Below, piece by piece: positions 14,426-22,964 of a DNA stretch of 24,689 bases (positions are counted from its first letter, which is position 1; each line of letters opens with the position of its first letter). Source of the stretch: Plastoroseomonas sp036499545 (lineage in GTDB: Bacteria; Pseudomonadota; Alphaproteobacteria; Acetobacterales; Acetobacteraceae); contig DASYDR010000343.1 of assembly GCA_036499545.1 (NCBI GenBank), forward strand, positions 1 through 24,689, given 5' to 3'. Under the pieces are notes generated by a model. It was not told where the DNA came from. It saw nothing but the letters and a program-made list of their open reading frames with translations, and did not search any database. A program made the position numbers and the translations under genes.

Positions 14426-15256
14426 ATGGGCATCGTCACCACCACCGACGGCACGGAGATCTTCTTCAAGGATTGGGGGCCGCGCGACGCGCAACCGATC
14501 GTCTTCCATCATGGCTGGCCGCTGAGCTCCGACGATTGGGACGCCCAGATGCTGTTCTTCCTGGGCCAGGGCTTCCGGGTGATCGCGCATGACCGGCGCG
14601 GCCATGGCCGGTCGTCGCAGACCGATCGCGGCGCCGACATGGACACCTATGCGGCGGATGTCGCCGTCGTCACCGATCACCTTGACCTGAAGAACGCCAT
14701 CCATGTCGGGCATTCCACCGGCGGCGGCGAAGCCACGCGCTATGTGGCGCGCGCCAGGCCGGGCCGGGTCGCGAAGGCGGTTCTCGTCAGCGCCATTCCT
14801 CCGGTGATGCTGCGTTCCGCGACCAATCCCGGCGGCCTGCCGATCGAGGTCTTCGACGGCTTCCGCAAGGCGCTCGCCGCCAACCGGGCGCAGTTCTACC
14901 TCGAGGTCGCGAGCGGGCCGTTCTACGGCTTCAACCGGCCGGGCGCGACCAGGATCGAAGCCACCGTGCGGAACTGGTGGCGCCAGGGCATGGAAGGCGC
15001 CGCCAAGGCGCATTACGACTGCATCGCGGTGTTCTCGGAAACCGACCTGACCGAGGACCTGAAGCAGATCGACGTGCCCGTGCTGCTGCTGCATGGCGAT
15101 GACGACCAGGTCGTGCCGATCGGCGCCTCCGCGCATCTCGGCATCAAGCTGCTGAAGCAGGGCAGCCTGAAAGTCTATCCGGGCTATCCGCACGGCATGC
15201 TGACCACGCATGCCGACGAGCTGAACGCCGATATCCTGGCCTTCATCAGGCGCTGA
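14426..15256 (+). CDS. Alpha/beta hydrolase, non-haem chloroperoxidase/perhydrolase-type esterase
   Basis: 276 residues, usual for the cofactor-free bacterial haloperoxidase/arylesterase group. The oxyanion region is HHGWPLSSDDW (28-38), the nucleophile elbow is VGHSTGGGE with Ser97, the acid lies in HGDDDQVVP (about 225-227), and the base is His256 in YPGYPHGML. A RGHGRSS segment sits at 58-64. Family members hydrolyse aryl esters and, with acetate and peroxide, form peracids. No signal peptide is visible, so it should be cytoplasmic. It diverges from the hydratase operon and is followed by a hairpin terminator. Confidence 0.93.
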   Translation: MGIVTTTDGTEIFFKDWGPRDAQPIVFHHGWPLSSDDWDAQMLFFLGQGFRVIAHDRRGHGRSSQTDRGADMDTYAADVAVVTDHLDLKNAIHVGHSTGGGEATRYVARARPGRVAKAVLVSAIPPVMLRSATNPGGLPIEVFDGFRKALAANRAQFYLEVASGPFYGFNRPGATRIEATVRNWWRQGMEGAAKAHYDCIAVFSETDLTEDLKQIDVPVLLLHGDDDQVVPIGASAHLGIKLLKQGSLKVYPGYPHGMLTTHADELNADILAFIRR

Positions 15257-15266
15257 TCGCCGCATC

Positions 15267-15297
15267 CCGGAGGATGCCCGGAACGGGCGTCCTCCGG
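15267..15297 (+). terminator. Strong hairpin terminator after the hydrolase gene
   Basis: CCGGAGGATGCCCG and CGGGCGTCCTCCGG form a 14-bp stem with one G-U pair and a GAA loop, starting 10 bases past the stop. There is no clear T run. Confidence 0.6.
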
Positions 15298-15325
15298 CCG
15301 CTATCCTATCGTCAGGGAGGGTGCC

Positions 15326-16294
15326 TTGAACCAGAGCCGTCATCACAGCCTGTCGCGGCGGGGCTTCTGCTTCTGCTGCGTCGCCGCCACCGCCGCCGGT
15401 CTCTCGGGCGGCTGGCTCACGCCGCGCGAGGCCTATGCGCAGTCGCGCAACATCGTCGACCTGATCCGCGAACACGCGGCCACCGACCCGATCGAGGTGA
15501 CCCGGCTGCGCCGCGACGTCAGCGTGTTCCAGGGGTCCGGCGGCAATGTCGCCGTGCTCACCGGGCCGGACGGGAAGGTGCTGGTCGATGCCGGGATCAC
15601 CGCGTCGAAGCCCCGCATCCTCCAGGCGCTGTCCACCCTGGGGCGGGAGCCGATCGCGCGGCTGATCAACACCCACTGGCACTTCGACCATGCCGACGGC
15701 AATGAATGGCTGCACGGGGAGGGGGCGGCGATCCTGGCGCATGAGAACACCAGGAAGCACCTGCAATCCGCCCAGCGCGTCGATGACTGGGACTTCAACT
15801 TCCCGGCCTCGCCGTCCGGCGCGATCCCGCAGGAGGTGATCTCCGCCGATAGAAGCCTGCGGGTCAACGGCTCGACGCTCGAACTGACATGCTATGCGCC
15901 AGCGCATACCGACGGCGACATCGCGGTGCTGTTCGCCGAGGCGGATGTGCTGCACACCGGCGACACCTTCTGGAACGGCATCTATCCCTTCATCGACTAT
16001 TCGACGGGCGGCAGCATCCGCGGCATGATCGCCGCCGCCGAAGCCAATGTCCGGAAGGCGCGGGACACGACCATCGTCATCCCCGGCCACGGTCCGGTCG
16101 GCAACCGGGCCGGGCTGGTGGCGTTCCGCGACATGCTGGTCGCCATCCACGCCAATGTGGCGGCGCTGAAGGCGCGCGGCATGTCGGTGGAGCAGGCGAT
16201 CGCGGCGCATCCGACCGCCGCCTTCGACGAGGTCTGGGGCAAGTTCGTCGTCGGACCCGACTTCTTCACCCGGCTGGTCTACGAAGGCGCCTGA
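15326..16294 (+). CDS. Tat-exported metallo-beta-lactamase-fold hydrolase
   Basis: 322 residues with a TTG start, chosen because GGGAGG lies five bases upstream and no in-frame ATG precedes the export signal. The N-terminus has a Tat motif (SRRGFCF at 10-16) and a likely cleavage AYA|QS at 38/39, so it acts in the periplasm. Zinc ligands of the fold are present: THWHFDHADG (H117, H119, D121, H122), a His in APAHTDGD, the Asp in LHTGDTFW, and the His in IPGHGP. The layout resembles periplasmic MBL-fold enzymes of the SoxH/quinoprotein-associated kind rather than classical beta-lactamases. The substrate is not evident. A U-tract terminator follows. Confidence 0.9.
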   Translation: MNQSRHHSLSRRGFCFCCVAATAAGLSGGWLTPREAYAQSRNIVDLIREHAATDPIEVTRLRRDVSVFQGSGGNVAVLTGPDGKVLVDAGITASKPRILQALSTLGREPIARLINTHWHFDHADGNEWLHGEGAAILAHENTRKHLQSAQRVDDWDFNFPASPSGAIPQEVISADRSLRVNGSTLELTCYAPAHTDGDIAVLFAEADVLHTGDTFWNGIYPFIDYSTGGSIRGMIAAAEANVRKARDTTIVIPGHGPVGNRAGLVAFRDMLVAIHANVAALKARGMSVEQAIAAHPTAAFDEVWGKFVVGPDFFTRLVYEGA

Positions 16295-16311
16295 CGCAGG
16301 CCGGCATGGCG

Positions 16312-16336
16312 GGGCCCCGGCGACGGGGCCCTTTTT
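16312..16336 (+). terminator. Intrinsic terminator of the MBL-fold gene
   Basis: GGGCCCC-GGCGAC-GGGGCCC followed directly by TTTTT, 18 bases after the stop. This is a textbook rho-independent terminator. Confidence 0.85.
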
Positions 16337-16403
16337 CATGGCAATCGCGCCCCGCCCCGTGGGAGCCTGCGGCAGGTGAGCCTGCACGGGATCCGGGGGT
16401 GCC

Positions 16404-19007
16404 ATGGTCACGGAGAACAGCGCGGCGGCGGTGAGCCGGGCCCTGGGTTCGCGCGCGCCCGTGCCGCCACCACCACCGGGGCCGCAACGCTGGCCGGCCT
16501 GGTATTTCAGCCTCGTCGATACCCTGTCCGTCGCGCGGGCGCCGGTCATCGCGGCCTGTGCCTACCTGGCGGTGGTCGGCCTGCCCGACCAGTCGGCGGA
16601 AGCGGCGCGCATCCTGCTCGACTGGCACTGGTCCTCCCTCATCGTCGGGGTGATCCTGTGGGGGGCCTTTTCCGTCTATCTCGCCATGACCCTGGCGGCG
16701 ATGGCGAGCCGGGCCTTCCGCATCGATTCCGAGGCCGCCGCGAAGGCCGCGCCGGTGGTGCAGAAGCTGCTGATCCTGCTGCTGCTGGCGGCGCCCTTCC
16801 TGGCCGGCTTCTTCGCGCTCGGCGGGCACCACATCATCCTGGGCGTGGTCTCCCCGCTGCTGGACCGGGCGACCTACACGGATTTCCTGGCCCAGGTGGC
16901 GACCGAACAGGCCCGGCAGCAGGCGGAGCCGATGCGCATCGCCCGCGCATCCTTCAGCTTCCTGTTGGATTCGAACGTCTTCATCTTCCTCTACAGCCTC
17001 GTGGAAACGGCGTTTCGCGGCTTCGCGATCCTGATCCTCGGCTTCTGGTTCGGCCTGCCGGCGATCGGCGTCGCCGGCCTGCTGCTCTGGGCCGTGGTGG
17101 CGGGGCTGGCGAATGCCGTCGCCTGGATCCTGGCGCGCCTCGGCCTGCGCGGCCGCCGCCTCGACCCCGCCCGGCCGGTCGTCGCGGCCTTCGACCGCTG
17201 GTGCCTCGGCCTGCACGGCCCGACCCTGGAAGGGGTCGCGGTCGCGGTCGGCTGCGGCTTCGCGTTGTGGACCATCGGCTGGGGCATCGCCGAATACCTG
17301 TTCGGCCTGTATTTCGAGATCCCGACGCTGCTGTTCCTGCCGGTCTGGGCGACGGCGCTCTGCGCCATCCTGATCGGCCTGGTCCGGCTGTCGGAGCGCC
17401 GCCGCATCCCGGTCCTGATGCCCAGCCTGGTCCTCGCGCTGCTGTGGTCCTGCGCCGATATCAGCGACAACCATGAAATCCGACACCAGGTGATCCCGCG
17501 GCAGGCGGAGGCGGCGCGGCCGGCGCCGGGCGGCAACGGCGCCGGTTCGTCGGCGCGGGAGCAGGTGGACGCGGATCCCCGCCGGCTGGTGACCGACACC
17601 TTCGGGCATTGGCTGGACCAGCGCGGCGACATGGCGCGCTGGCATGACGCGGGCCAGCCCTTCCCGGTGCTCCTGGTCGCCGCGGAAGGTGGCGGTGCCC
17701 GCGCCGCCTATTTCACCGCGCTGGTCATGGAGGAGCTGCGCGCCCGTTGCCCGCGCCTGCTGCACCACACCTTCCTGATGGTGGGCGTATCGGGCGGCAG
17801 CCTCGGCGCCGCGCTGGTGGCGGCCTCCGCCCAGGCGGCGCCGCCCGCCGCCGGCCAGGATTGCGGCGCGCCGGCGGCGCCGCCGAACGCGGCGCGGGGC
17901 GCCACCACCGATCCCGCCCGCGTGCTGGAGGCGGATCTGCTGTCGCCGCTGGTCCGCGGCACGCTCATCTCCGACCTGCTGGCCCGGCTGCTGCCCTGGG
18001 ACCTGCCCTATGTCTTCGGCGATGGCTGGTTCCGCCGCGGCTGGAACTGGCTGGTGCGCGAACCCATCACCGACGTGACCGACCGATCCCGCTACCTGGA
18101 GCGCGCGGTCGATCGCGCCTGGCGCGACCAGACCGGGCGCCGGCTGGAGCAGCTGTCCTTCGGCGGCGTCTGGCAGGGCACGCGCGGCGACGTCCCGGCG
18201 CTGATGCTGCTGACCACGGATGTCGCGACCGGCCGGCGGGTCGCGGTCAGCCATGTGACGATGCCCGGCCGCGGCGATGCCCCGGCCAGCGGCTGCGCGG
18301 AGCTGCCCGGCATCGACCAGCCGGTGACCGAGATCGCGCGCATGCGCACCCTGGCGGAGGATGTGCCGGGCATCGACATGCCGCTGTCGACCGCGGCGCT
18401 GCTCAGCGCGCGCTTCACGCTGCTCAGCCCCGCCGGCACGCTGCCATGCCCCGGCCCGCGCCGCCGCCTGGTCGATGGCGGCTATTTCGAGAATTCGGGG
18501 CTGACCACCATGCTCGACGTGATCGACAGCCTGCGCGACATCGCCCGCGACCGACGGGTGGCGCTGGTGATGCTGCGCATCGAGAACAGCCGGGCGACGA
18601 CGAACCCGTCCAATGTCGCCGGCGCGGCGCCGGAACCCCCCGACGGGTCGCTGGTGGAGCTGGCATCGCCGGTGCGCGCCCTGATGGCGACGCGCGGGGC
18701 GCGGGGCGAGCAGGCGCGGGCGGCGGCGCATCGCGTGGTGCAGCTGTCCCGCCAGGCCTGCGCGGGGGCCGCCACGGCGACGCCCTGCATCGATATCCGG
18801 GAGGTGGTGCTGGGCCTCGCGCCCGGCTGCGTGCCGATCCCGCTCGGCTGGTCGCTCTCCGACGAGGCCCGGCGGGACATGCAGAACCAGCTGCTCGGCA
18901 AGCCCGATGGCGGGCGCCAGGTCTGCGTCAGCCGCGGCGCGCCGGGGCGCGTGCAGAACCGCCTGGCGCTCGACACGGTCCAGCGCCTGCTGGCGCCGCC
19001 CCGCTAG
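16404..19007 (+). CDS. Membrane-anchored patatin-like phospholipase, 867 residues
   Basis: Two parts are seen. Residues ~30-365 hold about six or seven hydrophobic helices (for example VQKLLILLLLAAPFLAGFF and FAILILGFWFGLPAIGVAG). Residues ~420-720 carry the patatin catalytic core: oxyanion hole GGGAR (G429-R433), nucleophile elbow GVSGGS with Ser463, and DGG with Asp691 (LVDGGYFENSG). Patatins use a Ser-Asp dyad to cleave acyl chains from phospholipids. The long membrane part is unlike soluble ExoU- or RssA-type patatins and should hold the lipase at the inner membrane, but the side it faces is not clear. It stands alone, with a terminator upstream and a separate promoter downstream. ATG at 16404 follows a GGGGG stretch. 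Confidence 0.92.
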   Translation: MVTENSAAAVSRALGSRAPVPPPPPGPQRWPAWYFSLVDTLSVARAPVIAACAYLAVVGLPDQSAEAARILLDWHWSSLIVGVILWGAFSVYLAMTLAAMASRAFRIDSEAAAKAAPVVQKLLILLLLAAPFLAGFFALGGHHIILGVVSPLLDRATYTDFLAQVATEQARQQAEPMRIARASFSFLLDSNVFIFLYSLVETAFRGFAILILGFWFGLPAIGVAGLLLWAVVAGLANAVAWILARLGLRGRRLDPARPVVAAFDRWCLGLHGPTLEGVAVAVGCGFALWTIGWGIAEYLFGLYFEIPTLLFLPVWATALCAILIGLVRLSERRRIPVLMPSLVLALLWSCADISDNHEIRHQVIPRQAEAARPAPGGNGAGSSAREQVDADPRRLVTDTFGHWLDQRGDMARWHDAGQPFPVLLVAAEGGGARAAYFTALVMEELRARCPRLLHHTFLMVGVSGGSLGAALVAASAQAAPPAAGQDCGAPAAPPNAARGATTDPARVLEADLLSPLVRGTLISDLLARLLPWDLPYVFGDGWFRRGWNWLVREPITDVTDRSRYLERAVDRAWRDQTGRRLEQLSFGGVWQGTRGDVPALMLLTTDVATGRRVAVSHVTMPGRGDAPASGCAELPGIDQPVTEIARMRTLAEDVPGIDMPLSTAALLSARFTLLSPAGTLPCPGPRRRLVDGGYFENSGLTTMLDVIDSLRDIARDRRVALVMLRIENSRATTNPSNVAGAAPEPPDGSLVELASPVRALMATRGARGEQARAAAHRVVQLSRQACAGAATATPCIDIREVVLGLAPGCVPIPLGWSLSDEARRDMQNQLLGKPDGGRQVCVSRGAPGRVQNRLALDTVQRLLAPPR

Positions 19008-19023
19008 GTCCGGTTCGATAGGA

Positions 19024-19052
19024 TTGCGGATTGATCTGGCGGGGCCTAGAAT
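19024..19052 (+). promoter_or_regulatory. Candidate promoter for the orphan gene at 19092
   Basis: TTGCGG and TAGAAT are separated by 17 bases. The -10 matches consensus at 5/6 positions, and the boxes sit 40 bases before the chosen start, so this gene is probably transcribed apart from the phospholipase gene. Confidence 0.45.
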
Positions 19053-19091
19053 GCGACCAATAGTCGATCAAATCACCAGGGGATGAATTCC

Positions 19092-19691
19092 ATGTCATTG
19101 GCCATGAAAGAAGATCTGGGCATAACCAACAAGGGCTGGGGCGTGTGTGGATTTACCAGCACGTTCTATGCCATGTGGGCGCAGAATCCAGGATCGCGTG
19201 GCGCTCTGATGAATGCACCGAAGCCTTTCACGGTGCTGGCGGAAATAAAGACTTACCTGATGCTGCTGCTGGCCACGGGGAAGACCGCGGAGTTGAAGTC
19301 GATCACCGACTTCACGCGGTCCTTCGGCGCACCATATGATGCGTTCACCATCGATAGTTATGTGGCGCGGATCAACGACGCCGTGGATCTGACCGACGAG
19401 CAGATCGTCGGCAACAAGTTGTTCGGTATCGCCATGCCGCCGACCTGCGTGGCGGATTATGCCAAGCGCATCTGGGGCTATGATTGCGCCATCACGACGG
19501 GCGATGCGGGTGGCAACGCCATCATCGGGGTCCAGAGCAGCGCATATCCGACAATGACGGCGTATCGCGGACTCTGTCACTATATGTATCGCTACAACAA
19601 TCGCATCTATAGCTGGGGGAAATCCTTCGGGTCGGTGGCGGAAGCCAATTCTAAATACACCGTGGTCTGGACGCTCCGTCTGGATAAATGA
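19092..19691 (+). CDS. Orphan protein of unknown family with possible Cys/His peptidase-like site
   Basis: 199 residues, no signal peptide. I do not recognise the family. Cys19 lies in GWGVCGFTSTFYAMW, followed by a helix-like stretch, and His163 lies in LCHYMYRYNN, followed by Asn170 and IYSWGKSFG. Early GxC-xxx-S and late His...N/W are features of papain-like or YopT-like cysteine peptidases, so such a fold is a guess. The G+C content (~53-55% by eye) is much lower than its neighbours and codon use is less GC3-biased, suggesting transfer. The start at 19092 is preferred over ATG 19083 because AGGGG (19078-19082) is nine bases upstream of it but abuts the earlier ATG. Confidence 0.75.
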   Translation: MSLAMKEDLGITNKGWGVCGFTSTFYAMWAQNPGSRGALMNAPKPFTVLAEIKTYLMLLLATGKTAELKSITDFTRSFGAPYDAFTIDSYVARINDAVDLTDEQIVGNKLFGIAMPPTCVADYAKRIWGYDCAITTGDAGGNAIIGVQSSAYPTMTAYRGLCHYMYRYNNRIYSWGKSFGSVAEANSKYTVVWTLRLDK

Positions 19692-19745
19692 CGGATACCT
19701 CTTCCTCCTGATCCGCATCCGCATGACCGACTGCGGGTGAGGTTG

Positions 19746-19773
19746 CCGGGGCGGGTGAGGTGACCCGTCCCGG
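19746..19773 (+). terminator. Hairpin after the orphan gene
   Basis: CCGGGGCGGGT-GAGGTG-ACCCGTCCCGG forms an 11-bp stem with one G-U pair, 55 bases past the stop. It has no T run. Confidence 0.45.
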
Positions 19774-19800
19774 TCAGCCTGCCGGTGGTGCCGCCTGCCC

Positions 19801-19828
19801 TTGCATGATAGGGGCGTATGCCTATATC
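19801..19828 (+). promoter_or_regulatory. Candidate promoter with ATAGG-N8-CCTAT operator for the MarR operon
   Basis: TTGCAT and TATATC are separated by 16 bases. The spacer and -10 hold the dyad ATAGG (19808-19812) and CCTAT (19821-19825), an 18-base span typical of MarR-dimer sites, which would let the regulator repress its own gene. Confidence 0.4.
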
Positions 19829-19857
19829 GCGTGGGACAGTCAGCGGGCGGGGTGCCG

Positions 19858-20334
19858 ATGCCGGGTTCGGGAAAGCTGGAGATGCGCAAGGGCGAATGCT
19901 TCGCGACCGCGGTCCGCAAGGCATCGCGCCGCCTGACGCAGCTCTATGACGATGCGCTCGCGCCCAGCGGCCTGCGGTCGACGCAGTTCTCCATCCTGGC
20001 GGAACTCGCCACGCGGGGAAAAGCGCCGACGCTGACGGAGCTGGCGGAGGCGATGGTGTCGGACCGGTCCGCGCTCGGCCACGCGCTGCGGCCGCTGGTG
20101 CGGGATGGCTTCGTGGCCCTCGAACGGGACAGGGCGGACGGGCGCGCGCAGCGGATCGTGCTGACCGGGGATGGCCGGGACAAGTGTGGGGAAGGCCTGG
20201 TGCAGTGGCGGGCCGCGCAGCAGGCCATCATCGGGCTGTATGGCGATGCCTGGGCGGAGAGCCTGCGGGCCGCGGTGCTGACCATCGCCCATGACGACCG
20301 CTTCGGCAGCCTGGCGCAGGACGCCGCGCGATGA
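19858..20334 (+). CDS. MarR-family transcriptional regulator
   Basis: 158 residues. The winged helix-turn-helix core is clear: GLRSTQFSILAELA, then TLTELAEAMVSDRSALGHAL, the wing RPLVRDGFVALERDRADGRAQRIVLTGDG, and flanking dimerisation helices. The start at 19858 is chosen because the candidate promoter lies at 19801-19828 and GGCGGGG precedes it; ATG 19882 (MRKGECF) is a good alternative. Its ATGA stop/start overlap with the GNAT gene makes the two genes, and probably the aldo/keto reductase, one operon, perhaps a small detoxification set. Confidence 0.9.
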   Translation: MPGSGKLEMRKGECFATAVRKASRRLTQLYDDALAPSGLRSTQFSILAELATRGKAPTLTELAEAMVSDRSALGHALRPLVRDGFVALERDRADGRAQRIVLTGDGRDKCGEGLVQWRAAQQAIIGLYGDAWAESLRAAVLTIAHDDRFGSLAQDAAR

Positions 20335-21032
20335 CCGACGCGGACACCGCGAAGCAGCTGGACAATCCGGTCTGGGCGGCCCTGACCACCGGCCATGGCG
20401 CCCTGGCGGAAGGCGGCCCGCTGGCCTGGCGCTACCCGCCCGACATCGCGCCCTTCGCCGCGATCACGGACCGGACGGCGGCTTCCTTCGCGGCGCTTGC
20501 GGCGCTGGTGCCGCCCGGGGGCCGGCTCGCGCTGGCCACGGCCGACCAGCTGGCGCCGCCGGCCGGGCTGGCGATCGACCGGCAGGCGCCGATCATCCAG
20601 ATGGTCCTGGACGCGCCGATCGCCGTGCCGCCGGCGGCACCGGACCATGTGCCGCTCAGCGCGGGCGATGTCGCCGACATGCTGGATCTCGCCGGCCGCA
20701 CGCGGCCCGGCCCCTTCGGCCCGCGCACCATCGCGCTCGGCGATTATATCGGCATCCGGGCCGGCGGCGTGCTCGCGGCCATGGCCGGGGAGCGGATGCG
20801 GTTCGGCTGTTGCGTCGAGATCAGCGCCGTCTGCGTCGACCCCGCGCATCGCGGCAAGGGCCTTGCCGCCATGCTGATGGCGCGGCTCGCGCACCGGCTG
20901 CAGGCGCGGGCGCTGACGCCGTTCCTGCATGTCTTCGCGGACAATGCGGGCGCGATCGCGCTCTACGAAAAGCTCGGCTTCACGCGGCGCCGCACCCTGC
21001 AGCTGACCGTCCTGTCGAAGGCGCGGTCCTGA
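20331..21032 (+). CDS. GNAT-family N-acetyltransferase (FR47-like)
   Basis: 233 residues. The C-terminal half carries the acetyl-CoA-binding motif A, ISAVCVDPAHRGKGLAAMLM (about 167-186), and the terminal GAIALYEKLGFTRRRTLQL strand-helix of the fold. The N-terminal ~110 residues (PVWAALTTGHGALA, WRYPPDIAPFAAI) match the extended FR47-type arrangement, in which a degenerate first half precedes the GNAT core. The acyl acceptor is unknown. It overlaps the MarR gene by four bases and lies 21 bases before the aldo/keto reductase. Confidence 0.9.
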   Translation: MTDADTAKQLDNPVWAALTTGHGALAEGGPLAWRYPPDIAPFAAITDRTAASFAALAALVPPGGRLALATADQLAPPAGLAIDRQAPIIQMVLDAPIAVPPAAPDHVPLSAGDVADMLDLAGRTRPGPFGPRTIALGDYIGIRAGGVLAAMAGERMRFGCCVEISAVCVDPAHRGKGLAAMLMARLAHRLQARALTPFLHVFADNAGAIALYEKLGFTRRRTLQLTVLSKARS

Positions 21033-21053
21033 TCCCCATCCGATGGAGTTTCC

Positions 21054-22049
21054 ATGCAGTTCGCACCCTTCGGCCGGACCGGCCTGAGCGTCTCCCGGCT
21101 TTGCCTGGGCACCGGCACCTTCGGCAAGCAGACCGATGAACAGGAAGCCTTCCGCATCTTCGACAAGGCGGCGGATGCCGGCGTCAACTTCATCGACACG
21201 GCGGATATCTATCCGGGCGGCGCCGACCCGGTGGAACTCGGCAGTGCCGAGGTGATCACCGGGCGCTGGCTGCAGGACAGGCGCGGCCGCTTCATCCTGA
21301 CCAGCAAGGCCGGCGGCGCGATGGGCCCCGCGCCATGGGACCAGGGGTCATCGCGGAAGCATCTGCTGGATGCGATCGATGCGTCCCTGCGGCGGCTCGG
21401 CTGTGACTACATCGACCTCTACCAGCTCCATATGGACGACGCCGCGACGCCGATCGACGAAACCGCGGAGGCGCTCGACACCATCGTGCGCTCGGGCAAG
21501 GCGCGCTACATCGGCGTGTCCAACTACCTCGCCTACCGGCTGGCGCGGGCGATCGGCCGCCAGGACACGCTGCGGCTCACGCGCTTCGTCTCCGTGCAGC
21601 CGCGCTACAACCTGCTGTTCCGCGAGATCGAGCGGGAGCTGCTGCCGCTGGCGCGGGAAGAAGGCTTGGCGGTGATCCCGTTCAACCCGCTGGCCGGCGG
21701 CCTGCTGAGCGGCAAGTACCGGCACCAGGACGCGCCGGATACCGGGCGCTTTTCCGCCGAGGTCGGCCAGTTCGGCGCGATGTACCAGGCGCGCTACTGG
21801 CATGAGCGCGAATTCTCGACCATCGCGCGGCTGAGCGAAATGGCCGCCGCGGCCGGCCGGCCGCTGGCCACGCTGTCCGTCGCCTGGATCCTGGCCAACC
21901 CCGCCATCACCTCGGTGATCCTGGGCGCGAGCCGCGCGGATCAGCTGGCCGCGACGCTGGCGGCGGCGGACGACATCCTGCCCGGCGATCTCAAGGCCGC
22001 GCTGGACGAAGTGTCCGTCGAATACCGGCGTGGCGATGCGGTTCGCTGA
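21054..22049 (+). CDS. Aldo/keto reductase
   Basis: 331 residues, NADPH-dependent TIM-barrel oxidoreductase. The catalytic tetrad is intact: D48 (NFIDTADIY), Y53, K85 (ILTSKAGG) and H126 (LYQLHMDD). The family also shows IGVSNY (after residue 150), a PLAGGLLSGKY block and a C-terminal cofactor segment SVILGASRADQL. It resembles the YajO/Gcy-type group that reduces small aldehydes and ketones. GGAG lies five bases before the ATG. It is probably the last gene of the MarR-GNAT-reductase operon, and may be the detoxification enzyme under MarR control. Confidence 0.93.
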   Translation: MQFAPFGRTGLSVSRLCLGTGTFGKQTDEQEAFRIFDKAADAGVNFIDTADIYPGGADPVELGSAEVITGRWLQDRRGRFILTSKAGGAMGPAPWDQGSSRKHLLDAIDASLRRLGCDYIDLYQLHMDDAATPIDETAEALDTIVRSGKARYIGVSNYLAYRLARAIGRQDTLRLTRFVSVQPRYNLLFREIERELLPLAREEGLAVIPFNPLAGGLLSGKYRHQDAPDTGRFSAEVGQFGAMYQARYWHEREFSTIARLSEMAAAAGRPLATLSVAWILANPAITSVILGASRADQLAATLAAADDILPGDLKAALDEVSVEYRRGDAVR

Positions 22050-22134
22050 GCAGGATGCGCTCGATCGCGTGCTTCACGGTTCTCGGTGAGTCCACCTCAA
22101 CCGATCACGCTCTCACAACGATTGGAGAATGACG

Positions 22135-22851
22135 ATGTCTGTGTCGAACAAGACGATCCTGGTCACCGGCGCCAATCGCGGCATCGGCGCGGCGGTGGTG
22201 CGGGAACTGCTGAAGGCCGGTGCCGGCAGGATCTACGCCACTGCCCGCGATATCGCATCCCTGCCGGATTTCGGCGATGCGCGCGTCGTGCCGCTGCAAC
22301 TCGACATCACGAGCGATGCGTCGGTCGATCGCGCCGCCGGGGTCGCGGCGGATGTCGACCTGCTGCTGAACAATGCCGGGACCCTGGGGTTCGGGGATGC
22401 GATCACCAGCCCGCAGGCGGTGATCGAGGCGGACATGAACACCAATTTCTACGGCACGCTGCGCGTCATCCGCGCCTTCGCGCCGGCCTTCGTCAGCCGC
22501 GGTTCCGGCACCATCGCGAATGTGGTCAGCGTCGTCGGTCTCGCCGCGGTCCCGGCGCTCGCCGGCTATTCGGCGTCGAAGGCCGCGTTGCAATCGCTGA
22601 CCCAGGCGTTGCGCGGCACCCTGGCGCCGTCCGGCGTCACGGTGATCGGCATCTATCCCGGCCCCGTCGATACGGACCTGGCCAAGGCCATCCCGCTCGA
22701 GAAAGCGACGCCCGAGCATGCGGCGGCGCAGATCGTGCGCGGCCTCGAACAGGGCCAGACGCACATCTTCCCCGATCCCACGGCGCTGCAGATCGAACAG
22801 CTCTGGGCGACCGATGGCCGCCAGCTGGAAACCGCGATGCAGCTTGGCTGA
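22135..22851 (+). CDS. Short-chain dehydrogenase/reductase (SDR)
   Basis: 238 residues, classical SDR. The Rossmann nucleotide loop is TGANRGIG (11-18), NNAG lies at 79-82, and the catalytic residues are Ser132 and the YSASK pair Tyr145/Lys149, followed by the PGPVDTD loop. The ATG at 22135 is chosen because GGAG is seven bases upstream; the ATG at 22129 is only one base from it. The gap to the reductase gene is 85 bases, so it may have its own promoter. The substrate is unknown. Confidence 0.92.
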   Translation: MSVSNKTILVTGANRGIGAAVVRELLKAGAGRIYATARDIASLPDFGDARVVPLQLDITSDASVDRAAGVAADVDLLLNNAGTLGFGDAITSPQAVIEADMNTNFYGTLRVIRAFAPAFVSRGSGTIANVVSVVGLAAVPALAGYSASKAALQSLTQALRGTLAPSGVTVIGIYPGPVDTDLAKAIPLEKATPEHAAAQIVRGLEQGQTHIFPDPTALQIEQLWATDGRQLETAMQLG

Positions 22852-22964
22852 GCCGGTATCGGCGCCGCCCGCCTGGCTTCGGGCGGGCGCCGCCGCCTGT
22901 CTTGAGAGCACCCTTTTGCCGGCTCCCGCGTTGAAGGGCGACACGGCAAGAGGGAGTGGCCGGC

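Noticed and set aside
14363..18731. Minus-strand open frames of several hundred codons over the hydrolase, MBL and patatin genes
   Set aside because: Compositional shadows of high-GC genes; the plus frames contain complete catalytic motifs and ribosome sites.
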